Assembly (NCBI GenBank): GCA_023394035.1
Contig: JAEXBK010000151.1
Coordinates: 1 to 8,995 of the forward strand
Source: Bacillota bacterium
GTDB taxonomy: Bacteria > Bacillota > Clostridia > Peptostreptococcales > Anaerovoracaceae
Length of the DNA: 8,995 nt
Reading direction: 5' to 3'
In this document: in pieces, positions 1-6,824 of the stretch
Layout: each line of letters opens with the position of its first letter
Numbering within the stretch: position 1 is the stretch's first letter
The notes under the pieces: model-generated
The model's database searches: none
What the model was told of the DNA's origin: nothing
The model's input: the letters and a program-made list of their open reading frames with translations, nothing else
Position numbers and translations under genes: made by a program

Positions 1-832
1 CCTTGAGCTCACCGGCATCCTTAAGCATTTTGGCACATATGCAGATCGCCTTATCGCCATCAAGCACTTGTCCCTTTTCGTCAACTACTATGAGCCTGTC
101 AGCATCTCCGTCAAAAGCAAGTCCGAGATCAGCTCCCGTCTCTAATACCTTTGCACAAAGCTTTTCGGGATGTGTAGAGCCGATTTCACGGTTTATATTG
201 ATACCGTCGGGGTCATTCCCGATAACGGTAATATCCGCTCCGAGCGCACTGTACACCTGCGGTGCCGATAAGTATGACGCACCGTTCGCACAGTCGAGCA
301 CAAGCTTCATGCCGTCAAGTCTGATATCCATAGTCGATATTAGAAAATCACAGTAAAGCTTAAGGGCATCATCATCCGCCTCAAGGCACTTTCCTATCAT
401 TTCTCCCGTGATGTGTTTGTTGGTATCTATGCCCCTTACGATAATATCCTCTATTTTTTCTTCTATGGAGTCGTCAAGCTTGTAGCCGTCGCCGCTGAAG
501 AATTTGATTCCGTTATATTCGAAAGGATTATGCGATGCCGATATAACAACTCCGGCATCCGCCTGATAATATCTTGTAAGATATGCTACAGCAGGAGTAG
601 GAAGAACGCCTACCTTAATCACGTTTCCTCCTACCGCAAGTATGCCTGCGGTAAGAGCGTTTTCGAGCATATCTCCCGATACTCTCGTATCTTTGCCTAT
701 AATGATTACAGGGCGTTCGTTTTCTTTGCTGAGTACGTATGTTCCGGCTTTGCCGAGGTTAAACGCAAGTTCAGGCGTAAGCTCCGAATTTGCAACGCCT
801 CTGACGCCGTCTGTTCCAAATAATCTTCCCAT
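1..832 (-). CDS. glmM: Phosphoglucosamine mutase GlmM (N-terminal part, cut by window edge)
   Basis: GlmM interconverts glucosamine-6-phosphate and glucosamine-1-phosphate, the step feeding UDP-GlcNAc for peptidoglycan; it is cytosolic. The 277 codons visible begin MGRLFGTDGVRG, the family's usual N-terminus. The phosphoserine loop SASHNP has its active-site serine at residue 100, the same position as in Bacillus GlmM, followed by the family-typical NPFEYNGIKFF stretch. The metal-binding DGDADR loop falls near residues 241-246. The remaining roughly 170 residues (sugar-binding and phosphate-binding C-terminal domains) lie outside the window, so completeness cannot be judged. The ATG is 21 bp downstream of the cdaR stop, with a weak purine-rich site (GGAAAGAGAG) in between, so it is read as the third gene of the cdaA-cdaR-glmM operon. 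That arrangement is conserved in Firmicutes, where CdaR and GlmM both modulate the diadenylate cyclase CdaA. Identity is certain; only the 3' end is missing. Confidence 0.97.
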   Translation of the reverse strand, partial: MGRLFGTDGVRGVANSELTPELAFNLGKAGTYVLSKENERPVIIIGKDTRVSGDMLENALTAGILAVGGNVIKVGVLPTPAVAYLTRYYQADAGVVISASHNPFEYNGIKFFSGDGYKLDDSIEEKIEDIIVRGIDTNKHITGEMIGKCLEADDDALKLYCDFLISTMDIRLDGMKLVLDCANGASYLSAPQVYSALGADITVIGNDPDGININREIGSTHPEKLCAKVLETGADLGLAFDGDADRLIVVDEKGQVLDGDKAICICAKMLKDAGELK

Positions 833-853
833 TAAAAACTCTCTTTCCGATTA

Positions 854-2062
854 TTATTTTGTCGCTACTGATATATCAACCGATGCAGGATCTGCAGTAA
901 TCGCTATTATCTTAACTTCTGCTGATGCCGTTGCAATTATCGGCGTCTTTGTTGTTCCAGGCTTAAGCTGCGACACATCTGCACTTAGCTTGATGTCAGG
1001 CTTCGTAAGCGCATCTATTATATGAGACTTGCCGCGCACTTTAACCGTAATTTTGCTGTCTGATGCCACTTTATATGTGAGCGATGAGTTCTTTCCCTGA
1101 AGAGCTATTTCTTCTGCGGAAAACGAAAATTCTCTGTCCTTGAGCTCAGACACAGTGAGCTTAAGCTTCGGCGCATCGCTCTTTGATGAAATCCCTACGC
1201 CCTTTGGAAGCTCCGAAAACGCAAGCGGTATTTCCGTGCTTTCACCGATATTGCTTATATCTATCTCATCGGCCTTGATTAACGCAATGTCCTTTATGTC
1301 CTCCTCAATTCCGACTATCATTATCTGATCCGGTAATGTTATCTCCCGCATGTAATTGTCGGATGACTTATCTGTTACGGGCACTGTCAGTTTGACGGAT
1401 TTCGTGATGCTTATTACCGACGTTACATTTATTGATTGCTGTGAAAGTGAAACGCCTGCAACCGGCTTTCCGTCTTTATTTACAGGCACAAGCTCGCAGC
1501 TCGTCTCTGTCGGCTTTGTCTGCACGCGAGAAGCATCTATGTTTCCGACGACCTTTTCTACGATATTGACAAGCGACTCCGCTCCGCTCACATCTATGGT
1601 ATCGGTACTCATAGCAACTACGCTCCCGGATTCGTTTTCTTTGAATGTGCCCGTGTATGCTATGTCGATATTGACATTCTTTGTTGCCATATTCTCGACA
1701 GTTACGTTCACCTTGCTCACGCTCTTCTTTGTAACCGTTATCCCGGAAGGCTGCCTCGTCGTCAGGCTTATCTCATTTTCGCCCTTCACAGCCGTCGCAA
1801 CGTCTATTATTGCGTATACGTCTTCGATATTGAGGTTCTTAAGATCAGCTCTCGATCCGGTTACCTCAAGGTCAACCTTCTCGGCAGACACGCCGCTCAT
1901 GGCAAGCCCCCTTTCTGCGAGAACGTCCTGATGCGTGTATGCTATAGGTATGTCCTTAAGCTGAATCGTAGATGTCGGATTTACATTTCCGACGACATAT
2001 GCCCAAAGGACTATGGCGATTATAAGTGAGATGACAAAAGTCACACGTTTGTTATTTAGCAC
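854..2062 (-). CDS. cdaR: YbbR-domain membrane protein CdaR, regulator of the c-di-AMP cyclase
   Basis: CdaR is a membrane-anchored extracytoplasmic protein that modulates the neighbouring diadenylate cyclase CdaA. The product (402 aa) has a short basic N-terminus (LNNKRVTF), one hydrophobic segment of about 20 residues, and then the characteristic WAYVVGNVNP junction. The rest is a long beta-rich outer region consistent with several YbbR repeats (recurring 'V-x-V-x-V' strands), ending SVDISVATK. I chose the GTG at 2062-2060 as start: it lies 5 nt after a near-perfect GGAGGTGA site (2075-2068). An upstream in-frame TTG at 2077 would place that site inside the gene and add five residues. With the GTG start the gene overlaps the end of cdaA by 11 bp, which suggests translational coupling. 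The length is on the normal scale for the family. The exact number of YbbR repeats was not determined. Confidence 0.93.
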   Translation of the reverse strand: MLNNKRVTFVISLIIAIVLWAYVVGNVNPTSTIQLKDIPIAYTHQDVLAERGLAMSGVSAEKVDLEVTGSRADLKNLNIEDVYAIIDVATAVKGENEISLTTRQPSGITVTKKSVSKVNVTVENMATKNVNIDIAYTGTFKENESGSVVAMSTDTIDVSGAESLVNIVEKVVGNIDASRVQTKPTETSCELVPVNKDGKPVAGVSLSQQSINVTSVISITKSVKLTVPVTDKSSDNYMREITLPDQIMIVGIEEDIKDIALIKADEIDISNIGESTEIPLAFSELPKGVGISSKSDAPKLKLTVSELKDREFSFSAEEIALQGKNSSLTYKVASDSKITVKVRGKSHIIDALTKPDIKLSADVSQLKPGTTKTPIIATASAEVKIIAITADPASVDISVATK

Positions 2063-2897
2063 GCTTGTCACCTCCAATAAACTGCTTTATCTTACTCATG
2101 ATATTTTGTTCTTCCGCCTCAGGCGTTATATACAGATTAAGAAGAAGCTTTTCGACGCCCTTCTCGTCAAGAAATCTGTTGAGCTTTCCGCCGCGTGCAA
2201 CTGAGATGACTCCGTTTTCTTCGCTTACGATAAGCGTAACCGCATCCGAGTTTTCGGTTATACCGATTCCCGCTCTGTGGCGTGTTCCGAGCTCCTTATT
2301 GAGATCAAGGCTTACCGAAAGGGGCAGTACGCATCCCGCAGCGTATACCCTGTCCCCTCTTACGATTACCGCGCCGTCATGAAGCGGTGCACCTTTGTAA
2401 AAAATATTTCCGAGAAGCTCCGCCGACAAAGCGGCATCAAGTATAGTTCCGCTTTCCGCTATATCTCCAAGCGAGACCTCGCGTTCGATAACGATAAGTG
2501 CGCCTGTCCTCGATTCGGAAAAGGCACTCGTAGCCTTAACAAATTCGTCAATCAGCTTCTTTGCCTTTTGCTTGTCAAGCTGATTGAATCTGTTTGACAT
2601 CAGCTTATTGCGACCGAGATACTCTATTCCTCTTCTGAGCTCCGGCTGGAAAAGTATTATCAAGGCTATGACTCCGAGTGTCATCATACCTTTAAGCATC
2701 CAGTTGAGTGTATAAAGATCGAGCAGATCCGAAATAGCAAAAGCAGCAACGAGTACAAATATTCCCTTGACAAGCTGCTGCGCTCTCGTTTCCCTTATAA
2801 ATCCAAGTACCTTATATATGATGAAGGTAACTACAATTATATCTATTATATCGGTTATTCCGATGTTAGCAGTTATATTCGCAAAAAAGTCCTTCAT
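2052..2897 (-). CDS. cdaA: Membrane diadenylate cyclase CdaA (c-di-AMP synthase)
   Basis: CdaA condenses two ATP into cyclic di-AMP, the essential second messenger controlling potassium and osmolyte balance and cell-wall homeostasis in Firmicutes. The 281-aa protein has three hydrophobic segments in its first 90 residues (IIDIIVVTFIIYKVLGF, then LVKGIFVLVAAFAI, then a MLKGMMTLGVIALIILF run), and then the conserved FQPELRRGIEYLGR transition into the cytosolic DAC domain. Both catalytic signatures are intact: DGA at residues 174-176 (in PLHDGAVIV) and RHR at 206-208 (in GTRHRAGIGI). The later VSEENGVISVARGG stretch is also typical. The ATG has an AAGGAG site 7 nt upstream, and a promoter is visible at 2930-2958. 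It is first in the operon with cdaR and glmM. Nothing is odd; full length and high confidence. Confidence 0.97.
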   Translation of the reverse strand: MKDFFANITANIGITDIIDIIVVTFIIYKVLGFIRETRAQQLVKGIFVLVAAFAISDLLDLYTLNWMLKGMMTLGVIALIILFQPELRRGIEYLGRNKLMSNRFNQLDKQKAKKLIDEFVKATSAFSESRTGALIVIEREVSLGDIAESGTILDAALSAELLGNIFYKGAPLHDGAVIVRGDRVYAAGCVLPLSVSLDLNKELGTRHRAGIGITENSDAVTLIVSEENGVISVARGGKLNRFLDEKGVEKLLLNLYITPEAEEQNIMSKIKQFIGGDKRAK

Positions 2898-2929
2898 TGC
2901 AGCTCTCCTTAATCCCTATAGATGCTTAA

Positions 2930-2958
2930 ATTTTATCAAAAAAACGACAAAAATTCAA
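2930..2958 (-). promoter_or_regulatory. Promoter of the cdaA-cdaR-glmM operon
   Basis: A TTGAAT -35 box (2958-2953) and a TAAAAT -10 box (2935-2930) are separated by exactly 17 nt. This is a good match to a housekeeping sigma-A promoter. The predicted start is near 2923, giving a leader of about 25 nt before the cdaA ATG with its AAGGAG site (2910-2905). It lies just downstream of the hpf terminator, so the operon looks transcriptionally independent of hpf. Confidence 0.7.
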
Positions 2959-2969
2959 TACTTTTAACC

Positions 2970-3019
2970 AAAAAGGGGGCTGCCGCCCGTGCAAATCGCT
3001 TTGCATGAGTGGCAGCCCC
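2970..3019 (-). terminator. Intrinsic terminator after hpf
   Basis: On the minus strand a 9-bp perfect stem GGGGCTGCC / GGCAGCCCC (3019-3011 with 2984-2976) encloses an inner GCAAA-gcga-TTTGC hairpin (3004-2991). It is followed by C and a short T-run. It begins 18 nt after the hpf stop codon and should end the hpf transcript just before the cdaA promoter. Confidence 0.9.
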
Positions 3020-3037
3020 GGCACATGGGTTTACAAA

Positions 3038-3568
3038 TCAGTAGCTCGTCTCGAGCACGCCGTAATCGCCGTCATTTCTCTTGTAAACAATGTTTACAAG
3101 ATCTGTATCATTATTGATGAAGACATAGAAGTCGTGATCTATCATTTCCATTTCGAGGACAGCTTCCTCTACACTCATAGGTACAAGATCAAGAGATTTT
3201 GTCTTGACGAGTTTGCCAACCTCAGGGATGTGCTCGTCAGGAGTCGGTATCGCCTCAAACCTTACAGACTTATTGTCGTTGTAGCGTTTCTGAAGCTTGC
3301 CCTTGAGCCTTGACATCTGGCTCGAAAGCTTGTCTATCGCTTTATCTATACCCTCGTATATATCGTTTGTTACCTGCTCTGTTCTGAATCTGGCTCCTTT
3401 CGCGTTAATGTTGACCTCGATCTTCTGCTTTCCGCGTTCCTGCGAAAGCATAACATTCGCATTGATGTCATCGGAGAAGTACTTGCCTAATTTCTCAAGC
3501 TTTTTTTCGATTGTGTCCTCAAGTTGCTTATAGGTGTTGAAATTCTTTCCGGTTATAGTGATTTTCAT
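3038..3568 (-). CDS. hpf: Ribosome hibernation promoting factor, long form (HPF/RaiA/YfiA family)
   Basis: Long-form HPF binds the 30S decoding and mRNA channel region through its N-terminal domain and dimerises 70S ribosomes into inactive 100S particles through its C-terminal domain in stationary phase or stress. The 176-aa product starts MKITITGKNF, with the beta-alpha-beta-beta-beta-alpha S30AE fold over about residues 1-100 (LEDTIEKKLEKLGKYF helix, then the basic LSSQMSRLKGKLQKRY helix). A linker and the C-terminal domain follow at about residues 120-176 (VKTKSLDLVPMSVEEAVLEM, then DFYVFINNDT and VYKRNDGDYGVLE). The start was set at the ATG with an AAGGAGG site exactly 6 nt upstream (3581-3575). 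An in-frame upstream ATG at 3628 would add 20 residues unlike the family. It has its own extended -10 promoter and terminator, and a structured RNA lies upstream. Intact, typical length. Confidence 0.97.
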   Translation of the reverse strand: MKITITGKNFNTYKQLEDTIEKKLEKLGKYFSDDINANVMLSQERGKQKIEVNINAKGARFRTEQVTNDIYEGIDKAIDKLSSQMSRLKGKLQKRYNDNKSVRFEAIPTPDEHIPEVGKLVKTKSLDLVPMSVEEAVLEMEMIDHDFYVFINNDTDLVNIVYKRNDGDYGVLETSY

Positions 3569-3591
3569 ACACTGCCTCCTTACCTTATTGC

Positions 3592-3620
3592 GCAGGCAGC
3601 CTGATTCGCGACTGCCTTGC
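3592..3620 (-). promoter_or_regulatory. Hairpin in the hpf 5' leader, upstream of the ribosome binding site
   Basis: Minus-strand GCAAGGCAG (3620-3612) can pair with CTGCCTGC (3599-3592) with one bulge, forming a stem about 11 nt before the AAGGAGG site of hpf. It leaves the site itself free, so it could stabilise the leader or separate the hpf leader from upstream transcript rather than block translation. Function is inferred only. Confidence 0.4.
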
Positions 3621-3640
3621 CGCAACATCTGCTTTTCCCA

Positions 3641-3649
3641 ATTATATCA
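3641..3649 (-). promoter_or_regulatory. hpf: Extended -10 promoter of hpf
   Basis: The minus strand reads TGATATAAT, a perfect extended -10 (TGn then TATAAT at 3646-3641). No convincing -35 is present at 16-18 nt upstream, where the hexamer is close to TCCCTA; this is usual for extended -10 promoters. The predicted start is near 3634, giving a leader of about 65 nt. I see no clear sigma-B or sigma-H signature, although hpf is stress-controlled in relatives. Confidence 0.65.
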
Positions 3650-3680
3650 TAGTATTCAGAAAATAGGGACACTTTTTTAC

Positions 3681-3708
3681 AAAAAAATAAAATATTCCGC
3701 GATTTCTG
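3681..3708 (-). terminator. U-tract after the closing stem of the hpf-upstream RNA
   Basis: The 3' arm of the long-range closing stem (CAGAAA...GCGGAA) is followed on the minus strand by TATTTTATTTTTTT (3694-3681). A GC-containing stem plus U-run would release the RNA as a separate species before the hpf promoter at 3649-3641. It could also act as the end of the upstream comF operon. The pairing partner is about 150 nt upstream, so termination efficiency is uncertain. Confidence 0.5.
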
Positions 3709-3870
3709 CCTGACCTGGTCTTTGCCCCCACACTTGCCTTGACCGGGATCTTCCCGAGGACTTACATCTAAACTATGCCATGCTCGCCAAAGCCTCACGC
3801 TTCGGTTTACGTGGATCCTTTTGCCCATAGCTGGCTTGGATTTTCAACCACAGACACAGAAACAGCGGAA
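3695..3870 (-). ncRNA. Structured RNA upstream of hpf, probable raiA RNA motif
   Basis: This gene-free stretch between comF and hpf folds, on the minus strand, into a compact RNA of about 176 nt. The two ends pair over 160 nt apart: TTCCGC + TTTCTG (3870-3857) with CAGAAA + GCGGAA (3708-3695), that is 6 + 6 bp around a 2x2 internal loop. Inside are CCGAAGC-gtgag-GCTTTGG (3805-3787, 7 bp with one G-U), CGGGA-aga-TCCCG (3756-3744), CACG/CGTG and GGTC/GACC. Some of these are mutually exclusive, hinting at alternative or tertiary folds. A U-tract follows the closing stem. The raiA RNA motif is a known conserved, roughly 200-nt, highly structured ncRNA of Firmicutes and Actinobacteria often found just upstream of raiA (=hpf), so location, size and complexity fit. 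A structured RNA is close to certain; the raiA assignment rests on context, since I could not align it to the family model. Confidence 0.72.
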
Positions 3871-3877
3871 CACCTAT

Positions 3878-3883
3878 ATTCTA
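3878..3883 (-). promoter_or_regulatory. Possible -10 box for the hpf-upstream RNA
   Basis: TAGAAT (within TATAGAATATAG) lies 7 nt before the first base of the RNA's closing stem, the right distance for transcription to begin at about 3871. The -35 position is poor (close to GTGCAA). The RNA might therefore also be processed out of comF read-through, since no separate terminator is seen after comF. Confidence 0.35.
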
Positions 3884-3911
3884 TATCAAAACCCTTACCT
3901 TTGCACGCGTT

Positions 3912-4601
3912 TTATCTTGCTGCAAATGCAATAAAAAATATTTTATCTGCTCCCGCAGCCGAAAGCGCAGAAGCACACTCCGCAGCCGTGCTTCCCGTAG
4001 TATAAAAATCGTCTACTATCAAAACCGTCTTTCCTTCAGCAAAGCCGCTATACGCCGCATTCATCTCTATACTCCCTGCGATATTCCTTGCCCTCTCAGC
4101 AGGGCCGAGACTCCTCATAGGTACGGTATTTCTTACTCTTTTTATGGCGGTCGGCATATGCGTTATGCCTGTCAGCTCTGATAGATATTTCGATATGAGC
4201 TCCGCATGGTTGAAGCCTCTTCTGCGTTCTTTTTCCTTGTACATCGGCACGGGAATAAGCAAATCGGCATGTAGCCCTGATGCTGCAAGTCTGTCACGCA
4301 TTATCTCGGCAATTTTTCTTGCAAGAAATCGTTTCCCGTTATATTTAAGAGAAAATATTATGCTTCTCTCGTATATACCGTACTCCGCACACCTTATAAG
4401 AAAGACGCCCGTTTTTTTCTTAGGGGCGTCGTTATTCCATCTTATATGCTCCATGCAATGTCCGCAAAGTCCATATTTCATAGAGTCGTCAATTATATTT
4501 CCGCAGCATATACAATACAGATTCTCGGGGAAAACAAGCCCAAGGAGTCGTGCTGCCACCCGTTTGAATTTGTACCTGCCTATTATACCTTTATTTCCCA
4601 T
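3912..4601 (-). CDS. comF: ComF family phosphoribosyltransferase-like protein
   Basis: This is a ComFC/ComF-type protein: a type I phosphoribosyltransferase fold with an N-terminal zinc ribbon, linked in transformable bacteria to handling single-stranded DNA during natural transformation. Its enzymatic substrate is not settled. The 229-aa product has two cysteine pairs, C30-x2-C33 and C46-x2-C49, forming the zinc site. Next come the family-typical LKYNGKRFLA and LLIPVPMYKEKERRRGFNHA regions, and the PRPP loop VLIVDDFYTTGST near residues 193-205, with both acidic residues and the TTGST turn present. The ATG overlaps the recD2 3' end by 11 bp, so the gene is translationally coupled and last in the yhaM-recD2-comF operon. 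No comFA or other competence gene is present here, so a role in DNA uptake is not shown by the context. Complete and intact. Confidence 0.94.
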   Translation of the reverse strand: MGNKGIIGRYKFKRVAARLLGLVFPENLYCICCGNIIDDSMKYGLCGHCMEHIRWNNDAPKKKTGVFLIRCAEYGIYERSIIFSLKYNGKRFLARKIAEIMRDRLAASGLHADLLIPVPMYKEKERRRGFNHAELISKYLSELTGITHMPTAIKRVRNTVPMRSLGPAERARNIAGSIEMNAAYSGFAEGKTVLIVDDFYTTGSTAAECASALSAAGADKIFFIAFAAR

Positions 4602-6807
4602 ACATCATCACATCCGCAATTCTGGATTTCAGTCCCGAATATCTCAGCCTTATGCTGTTGTTGTCTATCATCGAATGCATCATCTGCTGCCTTCCGCAAA
4701 GCACGACGAGCTTTTTCCCGCGCGTGATGCCCGTATAAAGGAGATTTCTCGTTGAAAGCACGGAAGGAAATCTCATCATAGGCATTATTACGATTCCGAA
4801 CTCGCTGCCCTGGCTCTTATGCACCGTAAGTGCATAAGCAAGCTCAAGCTCATCAAGCTGCGAGAAATCGTATGTCACAAAGCGTTCATCGTCAAATACG
4901 ACAGTTAGAGCTCCTGCCTCCTTATCTATATCAGTTATAAAGCCGACATCACCGTTAAAGACTCCCTGCCCTTCAGAAAGATCATAACGCTTCTTCCATG
5001 CCAGCATGTAATTATTCTTTATCTGCATGACCTTGTCGCCTTCTCTGAAGATACGCTCTCCGTTTCTGCGCTCTTCTTTGCCCTGTTCAGGCGGATTAAG
5101 AGCCTCCTGCAGTTGCTGATTCAAAGCGATCGTCCCAAGCGAGCCTTTGCGCACAGGCGTAATTATCTGGATGTCCCTAAGGATGTCTATATCCTTGTAG
5201 AACGATTTGAGGCGTCCTTTCACAAGCTCCGTTATAAGCGCCCCAACCTCGTCTTCGCTCCGCCTTTCCATAAAGAAAAAATCCTTATCCTTTTCGTTTA
5301 CGAAGGGATATTCTCCGTTATTTATTCTGTGTGCGTTAACAACGATGAGGCTCTCCTCCGCTTGTCTGAATATCTCAGTCAGGCGAGTTGTAGGAATCAT
5401 TTCGCTCTCTATCATATCCATAAGCACATTGCCTGCACCCACGGAAGGAAGCTGATCGCAGTCCCCTATAAGTATAAGCCTCGTTCCCGTCCTTATAGCC
5501 TCAGTCAATCCCTTCATCAAAAGAATGTCTATCATCGAGGCTTCATCTACGATTATAACGTCATAATTCAGTTGATCCTCACCGTTTTTTCCGAATCGCA
5601 TATCGTCCGTATCTTCGGCATAGTAATATTCGAGAAGCCTGTGTATCGTCGAAGCGTAATGTCCGCTCGTTTCGGTTATGCGCTTTGCCGCCCTTCCTGT
5701 AGGTGCCGCAAGTGCAACAGTAAAGCTGCCGCGCTCGAAAATTCTTATGATCGCATTTATTATCGTGGTCTTTCCGGTTCCCGGCCCACCGGTAATTATG
5801 GATACATTATCTGCAATCGAGCTGTAAACGGCGCGTTTTTGCTGTTCCGACAGCATTATTCCCGAATCCGCCTCCGCATCGCTTATGACATTTGCAGCGT
5901 CTGTCGTAAGTGATTTTATCGGAGCTTCAAATATTCTCCTGATATTTTCGGCTGTATGTCGTTCCGCCACATAAAATGCAAAAAGATATACGACCTCTCT
6001 TCCTTCTATCGTATCGAGCTTGATACTGCCTTCAAAGGCAAGCTCTCTTATTCCTTCTTCGATTTCCTCCGATGTCAGTTCAAGCAGCTCCGCAACACGC
6101 TCATCAAGCTCCTCGCGAGGTAGATATGTGTTTCCCTCGCCCGAAAAAAATGAAAGTGCATATTTGATGCCGCTTTTGATTCTGAATGCGCTGTCCTTTG
6201 ATACACCCATTCTGTCGGCTATGGCATCTGCCTTTCGGAATCCGAAGCCAGCCACTTCGTCGATGAGTCTGTATGGATTTTCCTCTATCAAAGCGACAGC
6301 ACCTGCACCGTAAGCCTTGAAAAGCTTGAGCGCATGCTGTGTAGAGATTCCGTATCTTTGGAACGAAAGAGAAACATCCGCAAACTGCCTGTGAAGAGCA
6401 AACGATTCCGCAATCACCGCAGCCGTCTTGGCGCCTATTCCCTTTACTTCTTCAAGTCGTTCAGGTTCGGTTTCGATCACCTTCAAGGTATCATCGCCGA
6501 AGCAATTTACAAGTGCAGCCGCCGTAGAAGGACCGACGCCTTTGATTATGCCGGAAGACAAAAAACCGAAAATGGCGTCCCTGCCGGACGGAAGAAGCTC
6601 TTCAAATTCCTCAAAGGCAAATTGCTCACCGTAAACACGATGCTCCTTAAATCTCCCGTTTAACCTGAACATTGAGCCCTTGACGCATCTCGGCAGCACA
6701 CCTACAACGGTAAAATATTCCGTCTCCGTTTCCATCACGGCAACGGTATACCCGTTTTCGTCATTTCTGTATATAATTTCCGTTATAGTTCCCGTCTTTT
6801 CTTCCAT
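4591..6807 (-). CDS. recD2: RecD2-type ATP-dependent 5'-3' DNA helicase (RecD/TraA family)
   Basis: RecD2 is a superfamily 1B 5'-3' helicase acting without RecBC, with roles in mismatch repair, replication-fork maintenance and recombination control. The 738-aa protein has an N-terminal OB-like region (MEEKTGTITEIIYRNDENGY). Tandem helix-hairpin-helix units follow at about residues 85-135 (IIKGVGPSTAAAL, EVKGIGAKTAAVI), then a further helical region (AGFGFRKADAIA). Then come the motor motifs: Q/Ia region LSEQQKRAV (about 319), Walker A GGPGTGKTT (about 340-348), DEASMID (about 419), GDCDQLPSVGAGN (about 452), LTVHKSQGSEF (about 662) and LLYTGITRGKK (about 692). All catalytic motifs are intact, and the length is typical for RecD2 with its N-terminal extension. 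The ATG lies 17 bp after the yhaM stop; the ribosome binding site is poor, so coupling to yhaM is likely. The 3' end overlaps comF. Confidence 0.96.
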   Translation of the reverse strand: MEEKTGTITEIIYRNDENGYTVAVMETETEYFTVVGVLPRCVKGSMFRLNGRFKEHRVYGEQFAFEEFEELLPSGRDAIFGFLSSGIIKGVGPSTAAALVNCFGDDTLKVIETEPERLEEVKGIGAKTAAVIAESFALHRQFADVSLSFQRYGISTQHALKLFKAYGAGAVALIEENPYRLIDEVAGFGFRKADAIADRMGVSKDSAFRIKSGIKYALSFFSGEGNTYLPREELDERVAELLELTSEEIEEGIRELAFEGSIKLDTIEGREVVYLFAFYVAERHTAENIRRIFEAPIKSLTTDAANVISDAEADSGIMLSEQQKRAVYSSIADNVSIITGGPGTGKTTIINAIIRIFERGSFTVALAAPTGRAAKRITETSGHYASTIHRLLEYYYAEDTDDMRFGKNGEDQLNYDVIIVDEASMIDILLMKGLTEAIRTGTRLILIGDCDQLPSVGAGNVLMDMIESEMIPTTRLTEIFRQAEESLIVVNAHRINNGEYPFVNEKDKDFFFMERRSEDEVGALITELVKGRLKSFYKDIDILRDIQIITPVRKGSLGTIALNQQLQEALNPPEQGKEERRNGERIFREGDKVMQIKNNYMLAWKKRYDLSEGQGVFNGDVGFITDIDKEAGALTVVFDDERFVTYDFSQLDELELAYALTVHKSQGSEFGIVIMPMMRFPSVLSTRNLLYTGITRGKKLVVLCGRQQMMHSMIDNNSIRLRYSGLKSRIADVMMYGK

Positions 6808-6824
6808 CAGAACAAAATCCGCTT

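Noticed and set aside
413..823. 136-codon plus-strand open frame
   Set aside because: It is antisense to glmM, including its active-site serine loop; a shadow frame without a ribosome binding site or domain.
1356..1931. 191-codon plus-strand open frame
   Set aside because: It is antisense to cdaR; the serine/threonine-rich translation is typical of a reverse-strand shadow.
3569..3628. Longer hpf reading frame with 20 extra N-terminal residues
   Set aside because: The extension is unlike HPF proteins and covers the leader hairpin and the AAGGAGG site that fits the ATG at 3568.
3580..3828. 82-codon minus-strand open frame between comF and hpf
   Set aside because: It lies over the structured RNA and its U-tract, has no ribosome binding site, no recognisable domain and a low-complexity middle. 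RNA structure explains the sequence better.
3695..3870. SRP RNA, tmRNA, RNase P RNA or c-di-GMP/c-di-AMP riboswitch in the comF-hpf gap
   Set aside because: A CCAGGTCAGG string recalls SRP RNA, but the GGAAGNAGCA tetraloop core is missing. No tmRNA ends, no RNase P GAGGAAAGTCC core, and no clear match to the riboswitch cores were seen.
5113..5913. 266-codon plus-strand open frame
   Set aside because: It is antisense to the recD2 motor domain, whose motifs are all intact. The translation resembles no protein family I know.
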